DNA of 64,000 nt from Oxytricha trifallax (Eukaryota > Ciliophora > Spirotrichea > Sporadotrichida > Oxytrichidae): positions 62,001 through 126,000 of the forward strand of contig ARYC01000140.1 of NCBI GenBank assembly GCA_000711775.1, given 5' to 3'. Both the position numbers and the translations under genes were made by a program. The first letter of the stretch is position 1; each line of letters begins with the position of its first letter. Below the pieces are notes generated by a model. It searched no databases. It saw only the letters and a list, made by a program, of their open reading frames with translations, and was not told the DNA's origin. Positions 1-12,500 of the stretch are shown here, piece by piece.

Positions 1-172
1 AAGTATGGAACTAGAAGCACAGCAAAAATAACTATGCAAGTCAATTTGGAACTAGCAATTGACTTAGAGTATTATTATTACTTCATTTTTTATTATTAAA
101 TTCTTATATAAATTTCTGCATCAACTATAATGCACTGAATGGAAATTGATTTAAAAATTAATGATTATGAAA

Positions 173-1615
173 TCAAAAGTTTTTCATTTCCCAGCTTTCA
201 ACAATGTTATTCATTAGCATAGCTATAGTCATAGGGCCAACACCACCAGGTACAGGTGTTATGAATTCACATCTTTCTATTGCTCTATCGAAATCAATTA
301 AAAACCTAAAAAGTCTTCTAATACTTTTGTATTTTTATATTCCTCTTAAGAATAAGTTTCAATGATAAGCATAAAAAAGCATTTAAACTGTAAGTTTCTT
401 TATCAATACTAAAATATATAATTTTTGAAAAATAGTTTTTTGCCAGCAACTTGCTTTATAACTCAAATTCTAATTTGGCTTCTATAATGAGTAATTCGTA
501 TTTCTACTAAAGTGAAAGATTTTATAATAAATAGGAATTAGCTGTCTTTTACTCGATAATCTTATTTAGTAAAATTTGTTTAAGAAACTAAATAATGTTC
601 TTTTGATTACACAGAATGAAATAAAATTTATTAATTTATTCAATTAAAAAGTAAAATACTTTTTATTCTATAAATTAATTTTTTTAGAAGAAAAATAAAA
701 GAAAATATAAATTTTATCTAAGCAAAATATTGACTTTATGGAATATTGGCTTTAAAATGTCTCCTACAATCTTTTGAACTTTCTATCCTAGTTCATTTTG
801 AACTGTGATTTTATTGATACCAACGTCTATGGCAATTGCTCCTTCTCTAAACCACTCTCCTTTAAAAAAATGAGGGTTGCCCACTGCTGTGACAACTATA
901 TCAGCATTTTTAACAAATTCCTCAATTTTTTCAGTGTGAGAGTGGCATATCGAAACAGTCGCATTATGCTTATTTAGTAAAAGAGAGAGTGGCATTCCGA
1001 CTATATTGCTTCTTCCGCATATTGTAACCTTTTTCCCTTTAATATCTGGGCATACAGACTGAATTAATTTCAAAACTCCGTAGGGTGTGCATGAGTTAAA
1101 ATATGGTTATCTCTTCTTTAAAGCCAAACCTAGATTAAAATTTAAAGCTAATTAATTAATCCTTACAACCAATATTATATGGAGACAGTCCGTCAACATC
1201 CTTATCTGGAGATATCACATCCAATACTTTTGCCTCATTTATATGGCCTGGTAAAGGAAGCTAAACGAGTATTCCACTCACAATCGGATTGTCTTAAAGC
1301 TCCTAAACATACTAAACCAACTAAGTCTATGAAATATCTTAGGGAACTTGGTGGCCAATATATTCTATTCCTATTTTATCACATTCTCGCTTCTTCATTT
1401 TTACGTACATTTCTGATTAGATATTATTTCCGACTAAAATATAGCCTAATACTGGTTTCTCATAGATTTTTGCCTTAGAATCTAAATAAGGAGGTTAGAA
1501 ACACATATTAAAAAATACATTGTCTTTGAAGAATTTTGGCTTTCAATTATATTTTATGCTATTCTGCTAACTTCTTTCCATCAATTATCTTATGTTGATA
1601 TCAGTTACATGAGTT
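173..1615 (-). CDS. Methylenetetrahydrofolate dehydrogenase / cyclohydrolase (FolD/MTHFD family), IES-interrupted
   Basis: Interconverts methylene-, methenyl- and formyl-tetrahydrofolate with NAD(P) in one-carbon metabolism. Reading on the minus strand with TAA/TAG as Gln, the order is IDGKKLAEQ (N-terminus), YVKMKKREC with the catalytic-type Lys, [46 protein letters not shown], and finally [16 protein letters not shown], all classic signatures in the right order. The stop TGA is at 173-175. Two short introns fit GT..AG: 1130-1166 restores NIGCLALKK, and one near 1485-1521 restores QRQYSKAKIYE. An AT-rich IES (about 296-758) separates VGDI from [11 protein letters not shown]; removing it gives VGDIDFDRA. 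The true start codon was not found; a TGA lies just upstream of IDGKK, so a 5' exon or MDS is missing or hidden. Family call is near certain; boundaries are hand-read. Confidence 0.93.
296..758. other. IES inside the MTHFD gene, pointer AAT
   Basis: AT-rich stretch with no coding frame. The short repeat AAT sits at 296-298 and 756-758. Deleting one repeat plus the spacer joins VGDI to DFDRA in frame on the minus strand. A 3-bp pointer is weak on its own; the restored family motif is the main support. Confidence 0.7.
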
Positions 1616-1767
1616 AGTGCTACTCAACACAGACTTTATACTATTTTCTAATGATTAAATGATGAAATTTTACTTATTAGGTTTATTGAAGCCATTAATT
1701 CTTTTATAATTTAAAACTATACAATTCAGGGACAATGAGTCAAAATAGTCTTTAATAAATCAAGAAA

Positions 1768-4575
1768 TCAAAATATAGAACAATCGGGTTTACATGTTTA
1801 TTTTTAAGGGCTTTCCTTATGAATTTCATACTAATCTTGATAATCAATTGAACCATTTCTCATTGTTTATTTTTCAGCTAAACTTTTCAATGTGCCTTCT
1901 TTTGACTGCCTATTCAATTAATTCTGATTTTATTAGTTGATAGCGTGATTAATGATGCTTCTACCTCTTTAAGAATTCTAAGATATTTATCTTGATGCGA
2001 AAAGGTTTTAATTTTGCAATAATTCTTGTGGTAAAATTACATCGTCAATATTAGTCATTCTTTCTAGTCTTTTTGAAGGCTTCTTGTATTTAGTATACAA
2101 TCTGCTATTTACTATGTCATCCTATGTGCTCTGCGTTATGATTTAATCTGAGATGTCTTCAGAAACCTAAGTAGAAGCATCGTACATTTCAAGTTTTCTA
2201 GTCTAAATAAAAACCTCTCTTTGCTTAGAGATGATTTAAGAAGTCTCTGCATACACTGGAATATTATTATCATAAGTCTTTGAATAATCTATATTATTGC
2301 TTGTTATGTTATAGTCCACATAGTCAAAGCTTTTTAGGCTTTATTCAGATTTCAACTTATGTATAGATTTAACATTTATGCTTTGCTATTATTTGCTATT
2401 CAAATTAAAATCAAAGTGAATATCTTAGGCTGTTGGGGTGAAAATGGCATTTAGCATACTGTTAATCCCTGAAGATTAAATGTCCTAACAATCATCAATT
2501 TCGATCAGATCTTATCTAATTTATGATTTTGACTTACCAAATCGTTGGTCTTTATTTAATCGTTTTATAGAATTTGATTTATTTTTATCATTCTTATCCA
2601 TAACCAAATCATTTATAGCAATATCATGTTAGCTTATTGATCTCTTTCTTTAAATCTCAACTTACAAATTATGGTTTGCATTATTTTCAATATTAAACTT
2701 ATATTTAAGCTGTTCCTCAACTAATTGATTTTAGCTACTAGACTTTTACTTTAATTGAGAGTTGTTACATTCAGAAGACGATGCACTAAAATCAAGAATC
2801 TTGAAATGAGAGACTTATCTTGTAAAGAGTAAGGGCTAGACTTTATCTTTATTGCTTAATTTTGCAACATTTTCAGGTGTTGGAGTTGCCAAAATTTAGA
2901 TATTTAAGGTGGTGATATAATATATAGTAATAAAAGCTAATTGTTAAAACTAATAGTTTAAATTAGTTTTTTGAATGATACAATATATAATAAATATATC
3001 TGCTAATCTAATACCATATATTTTTGCTATTCAAATTGGCTAAATGATGTTCTAAATCGATCATTTTGTTCTTAAATTGAGATATCTCATTTTTCATTCT
3101 AATTTTCTCAACGCTAAATCCATGACTATATTCCTACAACTTGTGCAGTCTATCCTTAGTTTATTTATTCTCACTCTGAATGTGTTAATATTTTGAGTTG
3201 AGTTCATTAAATTCTATCAATTATTACACAATTTTATCTTCCAACTTTTAGTTATTTGATTTCTCGATATTTAGGAGCTTAATTTATTCACTGAGTTAAG
3301 TTTCAAGAATAGCATAATCCTTTCGCTAGTCAGTCAACTTTTCAAATAAAATTTGAATTTGCTGTTCTATTTCTTCATGATTTTGCTCTTATTTTATTTT
3401 CAAGGATTCTTTCAATCTCGATTCATTCTCCAAAGTTCAGAATCAGGGATTCCTGACTTTCTTTTGTATATCTATTCAATTTGCCTTAATTTTTGCTAAT
3501 GAATCAAATAAATAAATAAATTTATTTATTTTAAAATAAATTTCTTCTTAGTTCCCTTTTTAAAACATTCATAAAGAATTAAAAATTAACATTTTCCATT
3601 AAATTTATCAATAAACCTTAGTAAATCGCATAAACATTTTACCTTAAAAAAATTTATTAACATTTAAGTTCATACTTTGAATTTCCGTATTATTTATGGT
3701 TTTTTTATAAGAGTTCTTTGTTTTTTAGGATTAATTTATTAAAAATATTTTTGTTAGCTGCCCTCAAAAATAACAAAATCATAATTCATGTAATTTCTTA
3801 AAGTTTGTGAAAAAAAGTTAAAAATTTAGGAACTCCCCTGAAAGTTCTCAATTAAGCCTCAAGTTATGTGATTTAATAAAACGTAAAAAAATGATTTTTG
3901 ATAGTAAATCAGAAATCTGATCTTCTTATTTAGTCACTATGTCTTTTGCCTCTTCTACTTCAGCAAAAAACTCGATTGTGTTTGAGTTAATAAGCATAGA
4001 CTGTCTGTGCACATGATTTTATCTCTACCCTTTAAAAGTATGATTCCTTCTTGCTCCAATAAAAATGAAATAAAATTCTACTCCTCTGTAGCTTGATAGA
4101 TTTTAGGAGATCACATCATATTACTCTTCACTGCACTTATGACTGGTACTTCTGGAATGTTTGGAAGAATGCCCTATTTTAACTTATAACTCCTCATTCT
4201 TAGTTTGCAATCTTTGAACTTCATCGTTCAAATCTTGATAGTCTGAAAGTTGTTCCCTCATTTCTAGGTAGTTTTCGATCAAGTTTGATTTTATAAGGGA
4301 TTCAAGCATTGTGCAAGAGTTGACTATAACGATTAAATTAGAATATGATAAAATAATTCGTTTATAATATGACAAGATAAGTTGTAATAAAATAAAATAA
4401 CGCTAGATATCCAGATTTTATGGTCCTCATTTTGAATTTCAGGCAAGAAATCCTCTTTAATTTCAATTGATATGGCATTATCAAAAAGCTAAGCCAGTTT
4501 TAGCTTACTATCATTTAAACTTAAAACATATTCTTCAAGCCCTTGACTCATTTGATACTCTTCAGTTTCACTCAT
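1768..4575 (-). CDS. Gln-rich coiled-coil protein of unknown function, IES-interrupted
   Basis: Not recognised. The start ATG (4573-4575) opens MSETEEYQMSQGLEEYV. Coiled-coil-like heptad text follows in several blocks (for example QLSDYQDLNDEVQRLQTKN at about 4.2-4.3 kb and EKLTDQRKDYAILETQLSE at about 3.3 kb), then a Gln/Asn/Ser-rich tail from about 2.9 kb down to the TGA at 1768-1770. A 6-bp pointer IES at 4326-4402 is clear. A second AT-rich, non-coding block at about 3500-3880 is probably a larger IES, but I could not fix its pointers. A frame break near 3440 and an intron near 2930-3010 (GTATTAG to AATTAG) remain unresolved. Likely a structural or scaffold protein; no catalytic motif seen. 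Confidence 0.7.
3490..3885. other. Probable IES (AT-rich, non-coding) in the coiled-coil gene
   Basis: About 390 bp of A/T-rich sequence rich in ATAAAT runs interrupt the coiled-coil reading on the minus strand. Coding resumes on each side, but the exact direct repeats were not identified. Confidence 0.5.
4326..4402. other. IES with 6-bp pointer ATAACG
   Basis: ATAACG occurs at 4326-4331 and 4397-4402. Deleting one copy plus the spacer (71 bp) joins WISSVI to VNSCTMLES in frame on the minus strand. One of the cleanest IES calls in the window. Confidence 0.88.
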
Positions 4576-4713
4576 TTTTAGTCTGAAGTCTTGAATGATT
4601 AATAAATTCAATTTTATCTATAATTACAAATAATAATTTAATATATCCTTTATGTAATTGCTTTCATAATTACAGAATTAATTAAAAATTTAAGATTTCC
4701 TATAATAATTATA

Positions 4714-6558
4714 TCAATTATCATTCATTTCTTCATTCTGATTATGACTATTGTTGCTTTCTGCATTATCACTTTGAGTTTACTATTAACTTTGAGGCAA
4801 CTATTGATTCATAATATTTTGGATATTTTAAGGTTCATTAAAATTAGACTCTTGAGTGTTGCTAATATCCCTCTGAGTTAAGAATCTCTCAGTTTCATAT
4901 AGTCTGTTTAAATTTTCTAATTAATCTTGTTTTACAAACCACTCAATAGCTGAAAAATAATTGGATTCTTGTTGATTAAAAGTTGAAAATTCATTATCAA
5001 CAACTACATAGCGCCAATATCTGTAATTTGTTAGTTCTTTCCATTTTAAATAATTATGTTGCTCTTAAATTTTAAGAGTAGCTATCAGAAACCATTTTTC
5101 TCTATCATTTGAGGCTTAAATAACGAAAGTTATGTTTTATGGTTAACTTGCTAAGATTTTAGTTCTAGTGAGAGGTACCGCTATTTAGAAATCAGACTCA
5201 ACAAATTTGCCTATTTTTCCTTAATTAAAACCAAAAGCTCTACCAGTCTTTCTCTCAAAGTTGTTCTGGTCGAAGAAATCTGTATTATAAGTTACTTTTT
5301 TGATTTTGTCACTGATTTCTACATACTTTAATCTGTCTTTTTATATTTGGTGATTCTATTGAAATTCTAAAAATTTTAAGGTCAGCTCCTTCACTTCCAA
5401 ATCTGTCAAAATATTGGCTTAAATTAGCTTAAAAAGCTGTTCTTGTTTAATGAAACATAGTTAATATTTCATTAGATTAACTCGATGAAATTTAATTATA
5501 TCTCTCTCAAGTATTTAAATATTCCTGTTCCTAATCTCATCTACTAAGTCTTAAATGACATCATAACTAAACCTTATGAAATATTAGATCTTATGCGGAT
5601 TTAATTTTAACTGCTTTTTCATAGCTGAATGAAAAATTAAAGCGATTGCTTCATAATCAAAGATAAGTTCTTTTTATGTAAATACCCCCCTGTGAAACAC
5701 ATGTCTCATATTTTATTCTGCTTTGATGTAATTTTTGTATGACTAAATTGAGTCTTTATCTTCTGGATAATACTATAAGAACCATAAGTAAACTTTAAGA
5801 GCATGAATCATTTGCTGTTTTTGATACAATGTTTATCTTATTGCTATGCTTAAACTTTTAATTAGGAATCTCTCAGCTAATTCTGAAAGCTATATTAATT
5901 CATCAACTTGTAGCAATTTTAGATTAAAGCTGTTATTGTAAAGGTATGAAAGAAAATTTTTGAAAGGATTTATTGAAACATCATGAATTTCCAAAATATC
6001 GATCTTTTGCAGTTGAATCACAAGTTTTGATTTTACGCTTTGTTTCCTTAGATTTTATTGCTAATTATGGTATTAGGAATTCTGTTAAATCTTGACTCTC
6101 TTTTTTAAGCCAAAGTAGCAATCTTAAATCTTCATTGGCTCAATATGTATTACTTCTTCTTGCGACATTTTATACAACTTTGTGTCATGTTTTTAGTCTC
6201 TCTTCTTCCTCTTTTATTTAATGTTAACAGCTTAAGAAACACTTTTATTTAAGCTGCTTTTTATTTGAACCTTATTTTCCCTTTCAGTTTTAATCACAAC
6301 TGGGTTCACGTATTCCTATTTGAGTATAGACCAATGTGAGCTGTAGAATTATGTTTAGAAAAATGGGCTGCTCATTGCCAAGATTAATTTATGAGCATAT
6401 ATTGATTCTCCCTCTATTTTTATGATAACATCCGCCATTTCCTCAGACCCCACAAAGTCTTAAAATTGATTCCCCACTTTTTCTGGTTCGTTTTAAATTG
6501 ACAGTTTTTTATTTTATTTTAAAAGCTTTGCTAGCTGTTATCTTTGAAGTTTAGTCAT
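4714..6558 (-). CDS. BTB/POZ-BACK protein with a C-terminal discoidin-like domain
   Basis: One uninterrupted 1845-nt frame in the ciliate code, about 614 residues, ATG at 6556-6558 and TGA at 4714-4716. The N-terminal BTB domain shows MADVIIKIEGESIYAHKL then ILAMSSPFFQTQFYS, the usual first strands and helix of BTB. A basic Lys/Arg linker follows, then a helical BACK-like region (ELAERFLIKSLSIAIRQ). Near the C-terminus, ITFVIQASNDREKWFLIATL and YRYWRYVVV resemble an F5/8 type C (discoidin) sandwich, the combination seen in BTBD9-like proteins. The tail is Gln/Asn-rich. BTB proteins commonly act as adaptors for Cul3 ubiquitin ligases; that role is inferred from family only. Unlike its neighbours this gene needs no IES removal. 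Confidence 0.8.
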
Positions 6559-6855
6559 ACTTTAAATGAGATTATTTTAAGAGCTACTTTCAATTGGTTA
6601 AGAAAGCATTAAGATTAATAAAAATAAATGTAGCAATTTTTAACATAAAAAAATATTTGGAAAATTTAAAAATATTCCAATTAAATAGATCTTCTATACA
6701 AGATTATGATTTCGGAATGTAATTTTTAATTGAAGATCAAATATTAATTATGAATATTCATTTATTATTAATATGTTAGCGAATTAGATGTTTAAGTACT
6801 TGATTAAATAATTTTTATTCAAAGGTATATCAGAAACATGCAACTTTATATAGCT
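6559..6855. other. AT-rich spacer between two minus-strand genes
   Basis: About 300 bp with no coding frame. It separates the start of the BTB gene from the stop of the Cys-loop receptor gene and probably contains their regulatory ends and chromosome-fragmentation boundary. No motif stands out. Confidence 0.5.
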
Positions 6856-9473
6856 TCAATCATAATTATCAAGTAAGATTTTAGATTTAAAGCAGAAACA
6901 GAACAGATAAAGTTTGATTTTATCTACCTTTTATTTAATTTTTTGTAACTTGATTGTCTTGATGACTGAAAGATTGCTGGCATCTTTTCTATAGAGAATA
7001 ATAGAGATTACGAAAGAAATAATGAAAATCAATGCAGCTACTATAGCTGCAGCGAGGAATGAATTTCCATTATTTTGTCTTAATTAATCCAAGTATTCTC
7101 CTGCCATAAGTAAAACGAAAGCTGATGCATAGAGATATCTTAATTCATAATTTTATGAAGGAAATTTTAAATATTGACGTTATTTAGATATGATTTTTTA
7201 TTATCTAAAGACTACATCAAAATTTGCGCTAATACATTCAGTTAAGCCATACATTAAACTATTTTCAGCTCTTATTATCTTTCTCAATCTTAAAAGAATT
7301 TCTTGGTTATGAGCTGCTACTTTTGTGAAATCTTAAAGAGTTCCCATGATAATGTTAAAGAAGTTTTATTTCAAAAAGAATATTATAAAATGATGACATT
7401 GAAATCACTCTTTCTTCTTTGATCATACTGTTTTCTTTTATTGACAGTTTATATAGTCAAAATTAATAACCATTGTTAATTAAGAAATATTTTAAAGAGT
7501 GAACATAAGGAGTTTAACTGGATCAGTAGGAAGAGACTCCATTTCAAAATCCTACAGTCTATCTTCATTATTTTGTTAGTAAGCACTCTTTCTTTTTGTT
7601 TGTCTTCTCTATCTCGAAGTTTGGAGAACTTGAATCTTCCTTCTTGCGCAACATTAAAACCAGTATGGTTGATTAGACTCTCTCAAAATTGTAGTAGTTC
7701 TCATAAAATTATCTTCTCCCTTTTGCACATAATTTTTATTGATGTCCTTCATGTTGATTTCAAAATCCTCAATTTGCAGAAAATCTCCTCCTACCATTCT
7801 TTGCCTCGTTTATTTAGAGAGAAGTTTGCGAGTATCTTAGAGTAATTAATCTGGTATTTCTGAGTTGTCTATTTTATCTGAAAGAGCCATTAATTCGTTG
7901 CTAAGGTCTTTGATGTACTAAGTTCTTTTTTCGTAACTCATGATAGACGCGTTTAATATAAACTTGAGTTTATTAATAGAAATTAAGGGGGGAAGTTTCA
8001 TGCTCTTTTTTTTAATTTTTTAATTTTTAATTTAATTTAAATTAAAATAATCTTTATAACAACTATCAGCCAACTTCAGGACTAATTTCATTGTTATAAT
8101 TATACTTTAATTTATTAATCAATATTCAATATCTATCTTCATATTCCAAATCTTTGACAATGTTCATCTGATATTTTTAAGTTCTGTCTTTTAAATATTA
8201 TATTGCTTTACTATGTTAATTCCTAATATTGTATCCAATTGTTAGTGAAATTCTGATTCAATTTATCTTTTTCTTACCATGACTATATAATGTTAGACTA
8301 TATTTTCTTGAGCTACTTCAATGATAAATAATGTGCTCTCAATATTAAATGGGTCATAAAAATATTAAATTTGTTAATTTATGTAAAATTTTTTAAATTT
8401 AACATAAATAAAAAAACAGTGCAGGAAACTTCCCCCCCCCGAAATTAAGTATAAATTCAAAATCTAAGTATAGCATATTAAATGATTGGGATGATAGTAA
8501 AAATCATGTTCCATATCAAGAACTTTTATAGCCAAGTCTCATGAGGAACCTGTGGTATATAGTTATTGGTAGATATAAGCAGAGAAATAGCACTATTGAT
8601 ATTTGTGATTGTTAAAATAACCCTGGCTGGAGCTTTTTTAGAGTCTATCCAAAATGTTATGTAAGCAAGAATGATCAGAATTATTGAAGGAGTAATGAAT
8701 ATCTTTGTATAAAAATTAGGCGATCTCTTAAATATGATGCTCATTTCAATACCGGAGCTGTACCCTGTCGCTTCAGTTTTCCATCTCACGTCGACTTAAG
8801 AGTTTTGTCTCAATTTAAGATCCCATGTCAAATATTGCTTATCTCTGTTTCTTTAGAATCTATCTATCCATTAAAGCTGAGCTGTGTCGCTGAATTCATT
8901 TATGATATATGCAGTAGTTAAGCATTAATGCTCGTCTGAAGGAATATTATCGTAGTTAAATTAACAGGTAAGTCCTAACAATATTTCCTTAAAATAAGTG
9001 ATAGTTCCGTTAGGAAACAGGTACACAGTCTCTGATATATTCTTAAGCATGTTTAACTCTGTGTATGCTATGTTAGGCCGCCAAATGTTATATCTGACTG
9101 GACTAATATCCATTTTGTAATCTTAGAATTACTTAGCAACAGCTTTATTATTCGAGTACGCGAGTCTTTAATCCTGCCATTCTGTGTATTCAATCAGCCT
9201 CATTGTTAGATGCATTTTATCTTCTTTTAATTCTTGAATAGCTTTCAAGTCTAAATCGAAGTATACTGAAGTTAAACCTACACCCATTGGAGGGGTTGTT
9301 TAATCTACATTAGCAACTAAACTCTCAGCTACCGATTGTTATTAAAAAACAACATAAACATAATTAATATGTGGATTTTAAATTTAATTATAGGCATAAA
9401 CGGATGTTTGGAAACTGAGAGTTAGACTTACTAAGAGTGTTAACTTTGCAAATAAAATTTAGTCTCCTTTCAT
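6856..9473 (-). CDS. Cys-loop (pentameric) ligand-gated ion channel subunit
   Basis: ATG at 9471-9473 opens a signal peptide (hydrophobic ILFAKLTLLVSLTLSF). The extracellular part has WRPNIAY and a textbook Cys-loop, CQFNYDNIPSDEHQC: exactly 13 residues between cysteines with the central Pro. M1 (FITPSIILIILAYITFWI), M2 (PARVILTITNINSAISLLIS) and M3 (ETWLQKFLIWNMIFTIIPII) follow. A 485-bp IES carrying a MITE-like element then interrupts; removal yields YAILNF, the usual end of M3. A 46-nt intron (GTTTAT to ACTTAG) leads into a charged M3-M4 loop, and a final hydrophobic segment (FLAAAIVAALIFIISFVISI) fits M4. Stop TGA at 6856-6858. Frames between 7330 and 7700 need at least one more intron. 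Ligand and ion selectivity cannot be told from sequence. Confidence 0.88.
7984..8468. other. IES in the Cys-loop receptor gene, pointer TAAG
   Basis: TAAG occurs at 7984-7987 and 8465-8468. Deleting one copy plus the spacer gives TAT GCT ATA CTT AAT TTC on the minus strand, i.e. YAILNF at the end of M3. The spacer is almost entirely the inverted-repeat element at 7987-8440. Confidence 0.72.
7987..8440. mobile_element. MITE-like element with G-run inverted ends and 8-bp target duplication
   Basis: The 454-bp element begins GGGGGGAAGTTTCATGC and ends with the inverted counterpart (nine C preceded by GCAGGAAACTT). It is flanked by perfect 8-bp direct repeats GAAATTAA at 7979-7986 and 8441-8448. 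It is AT-rich inside with no open frame, so it is a non-autonomous element. It sits inside the receptor IES and must be removed for the gene to read. Confidence 0.8.
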
Positions 9474-9571
9474 TTTACAGAGTTAATAATTTATAAATTC
9501 GTTAATTATTAAATAAACTATAATTTCTCAAACATACTTTGAAATTTACAAACCTTCTATATTTCATGATT

Positions 9572-12500
9572 TCAACTGTTAATGTAGTACATATAAAAAT
9601 TACCCAAAACTATCATTGCTACTCCAGTTAGCTCTGTTGCATTGAATTAGGATTTCATAACAAATATGTCAAAAATGAAAGTATAGAGCAGTTCCATATT
9701 GTAATATGCTGTAGCTCGAGCAGCTTTTTCGTGGAATAAAGTTTTATTTACACAAAAGTTATCATAAATTTCTAGTTATGAGAAGTGTCAATAAGAGGTT
9801 ATAATGAATGTAAATTTAACTTAGCAATTAAGAATTATGATTGTCAAATGTATGTTCACCTCTTTCTCTCTTTATTGTGCTTGGGCAGTTACTCAGCCAA
9901 AAATGTGCATAGTTCTTTTATGCTTACTTTCTTAGCTTCTTCATTTGGTTCATTGTTTTTCTTTATTTTCCCATCTTCATAGACCACAGATTATGACTCT
10001 AAATGTGTTCCACTGGGAACTGTTACACATGCATTTATCTAGCAACAATTTTCTATTTTGCTTTCAACTACTACTGAGCGATGCTAGAATTCATTCATAT
10101 CTCCAATATCTGTAGAATCTATCTGACTGTGCACCTCGAATAAAAACCCCAAAACCCCTTAATGAGTTTTATCTGTGTTTTGATTGATGAGGGTAATGTT
10201 GGGGATTAGGGTTTATTTTAGCAAGGAAGCATCATTTTAACTCTAGTTATGAAATTTTTTTAATTTAATATGATCATTATTTAAATACTCAACTTCTATG
10301 TTTTGATATTTTTATGCATGTTAAAGCATTTTATTTGAAAAAGATAAGTTTAAGTGACATTTTTTCCTGTTTTTCATTTTTTCATAAGTTATAACTTTTA
10401 CTGATCGGTTCTATGAAATTTGATGATTGCATCTTTTTTAAAAATTGGCATTTATGCACAAATATTTTTGAAGTTTACACAAAAGATATTTTCAAAATCA
10501 ATACAACACTTTCATTTCTTTTAGCTTGCGTTCTTTATTATCATATTTTCGTCCAATAAAAAAAAGTTTCGTAACATAAGTAAAATTTAAATGAAAAATA
10601 TGTATAAAATGAGTGATTTTAAGGTGATTGATAATCACAATCATGCAATAATTTAGTTTCAGAAGTATTATAAATGAATATCAATCTTAAAATTTTGTAT
10701 TTATAATTTCTATTAATTTTAGAACACCTATCAAATATGGGCATCTTGTAGGAGGTCAACCCTGTAAAGAAAAATGGAGAAAGTTTGCAGAAGCTGTAAC
10801 AAATTTCAGAGATTGATCTCCATTTTTATTTATTTAGTTCCATTAAATTAGTACTAAATTTGTTTAAATTTAATTAGTACCAGTACTATATCCGTTTAAG
10901 TTTGATTGGTACCAATTTAATAGTACCAAAACTTAATTAGTACCTAACTTTAAATTAATAAGGTTTTAATGGAAAAGTTCCAAAATGGTTTAAAACCTAA
11001 TTGGTACCAGTACCAACCTGAATTTTTCTTAGTTGGTACCAAAATATTTTTAAAATGGAGTCCCTAAAATTAAAAAAGGATGCTTTCATAAAATTAGCTA
11101 TTCTAATTAAATAAGCAAAGGTATTAATTAATGTACTATCATTAATATTTTTATAATAAAATATTTCTACATATCATATAAGTAGATGTAGTGATGATAA
11201 AATATAAAATATTAAAGATCTCAACCATATAAATAATAAATTACATTAAATCAAAAAACAAAAATGAAACAAATAAAAAAGAAACCCTAATCCCCAACAT
11301 TACACTCATCAATCAAAACACATTTAAAACTCATTAAGGGGTTATGGGGTTTTGAATACATTATAGCTCCCAATGTACATATCACGTTTAATTACCAATT
11401 TTAAATTAGCTTAGTTATATATCATAAAATAAAAAACAGTGAATGGGTTTTCCATTTTCATCCTTCTTGACTCGATTTATGATTCTTACTTTTTCCTCAA
11501 TAATATTAAACTCCCCTATGTGAATATCGCCTCCCTCTGCTATAATAGTGCAAGCAGGATGTAAAATGCAATTCTCTCCAAAAGTGATTTATCCGTGAAG
11601 TTCAGTCTTCTCAGAAATGAATAATCTTGGTCCTGTAGACGAAGTGGAAGTTGGAGTTTAATCAGTAGAACTTCCTGAAGTACCTCCTTTAGAGGAGGAG
11701 CTCTATTAAAGACTGCTCTAACCTTCATTTCTCGATGATTAATTTTGTGCACGTGAAGAAGGTAATTTTTGAGGATCTACGATAGAAGGGGGCTTGTTTT
11801 GAGGATCTTATTACTTTGGCTATTATTCCATACTTTTAAATTAATTTTTGGAAAGTATCTACTTACATTACTTAACTAAACAAAAAATTTTATTAAGTAT
11901 AAATGAATATACAACTCCCTAAAATTTATTATTATTATAATAATTATTAGTAATGTCAATCTGTAGACGTAGAAAGAATTAAAGCCCAAGATGCGCTGTA
12001 GTAGTCTTGGGTGACTTAGACCGCTCCCCTAGAATGTTAAACCATGCCCTATCTCTTGCAACTCTAACTGGCTATGAAGTAGATATGATAGGATATAGAG
12101 GAAACTCTCTCCCTGCGACTCATTTGAACGCGAAGAACATTCATGCAAGATATTTATCAACTAAATTGATTGATAAGTTAAGAGAGCTGCCACGTGCTCT
12201 TTATGTTCTGTATGCCCTCTTAAGAATCATAATTCAAATCATTCAACTTATCTGGGTGTTCTAAAGTGAGCACTATGACTATGTAATTATGCAAAACCCA
12301 CCTTGCGTACCATTGATGCTTGTACTTGCACTCTTAAAGATACTAAGAGTAAACAAGCAACGTGTCATTATAGACTGGCATAATTATGGATACAGTATTA
12401 TGAGAGTCAATCAGGTGAATAAATTCCTAGTTGGTGTTGGAAAGATTTATGAGATACTCTTTAGTAAGATTGCAGGAGATTATCATTTGTGTGTGTCTCA

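Noticed and set aside
1179..1478. Plus-strand open frame of 99 codons
   Set aside because: Shadow of the MTHFD gene; the minus strand in the ciliate code gives conserved FolD motifs here.
7573..7845. Plus-strand open frame of 90 codons
   Set aside because: Antisense to the M3-M4 loop of the Cys-loop receptor.
10142..10170. CCCCAAAACCCC as a chromosomal telomere
   Set aside because: It occurs as inverted ends of transposons with 3-bp target duplications, not as a chromosome end; true telomeres are added only in the macronucleus.
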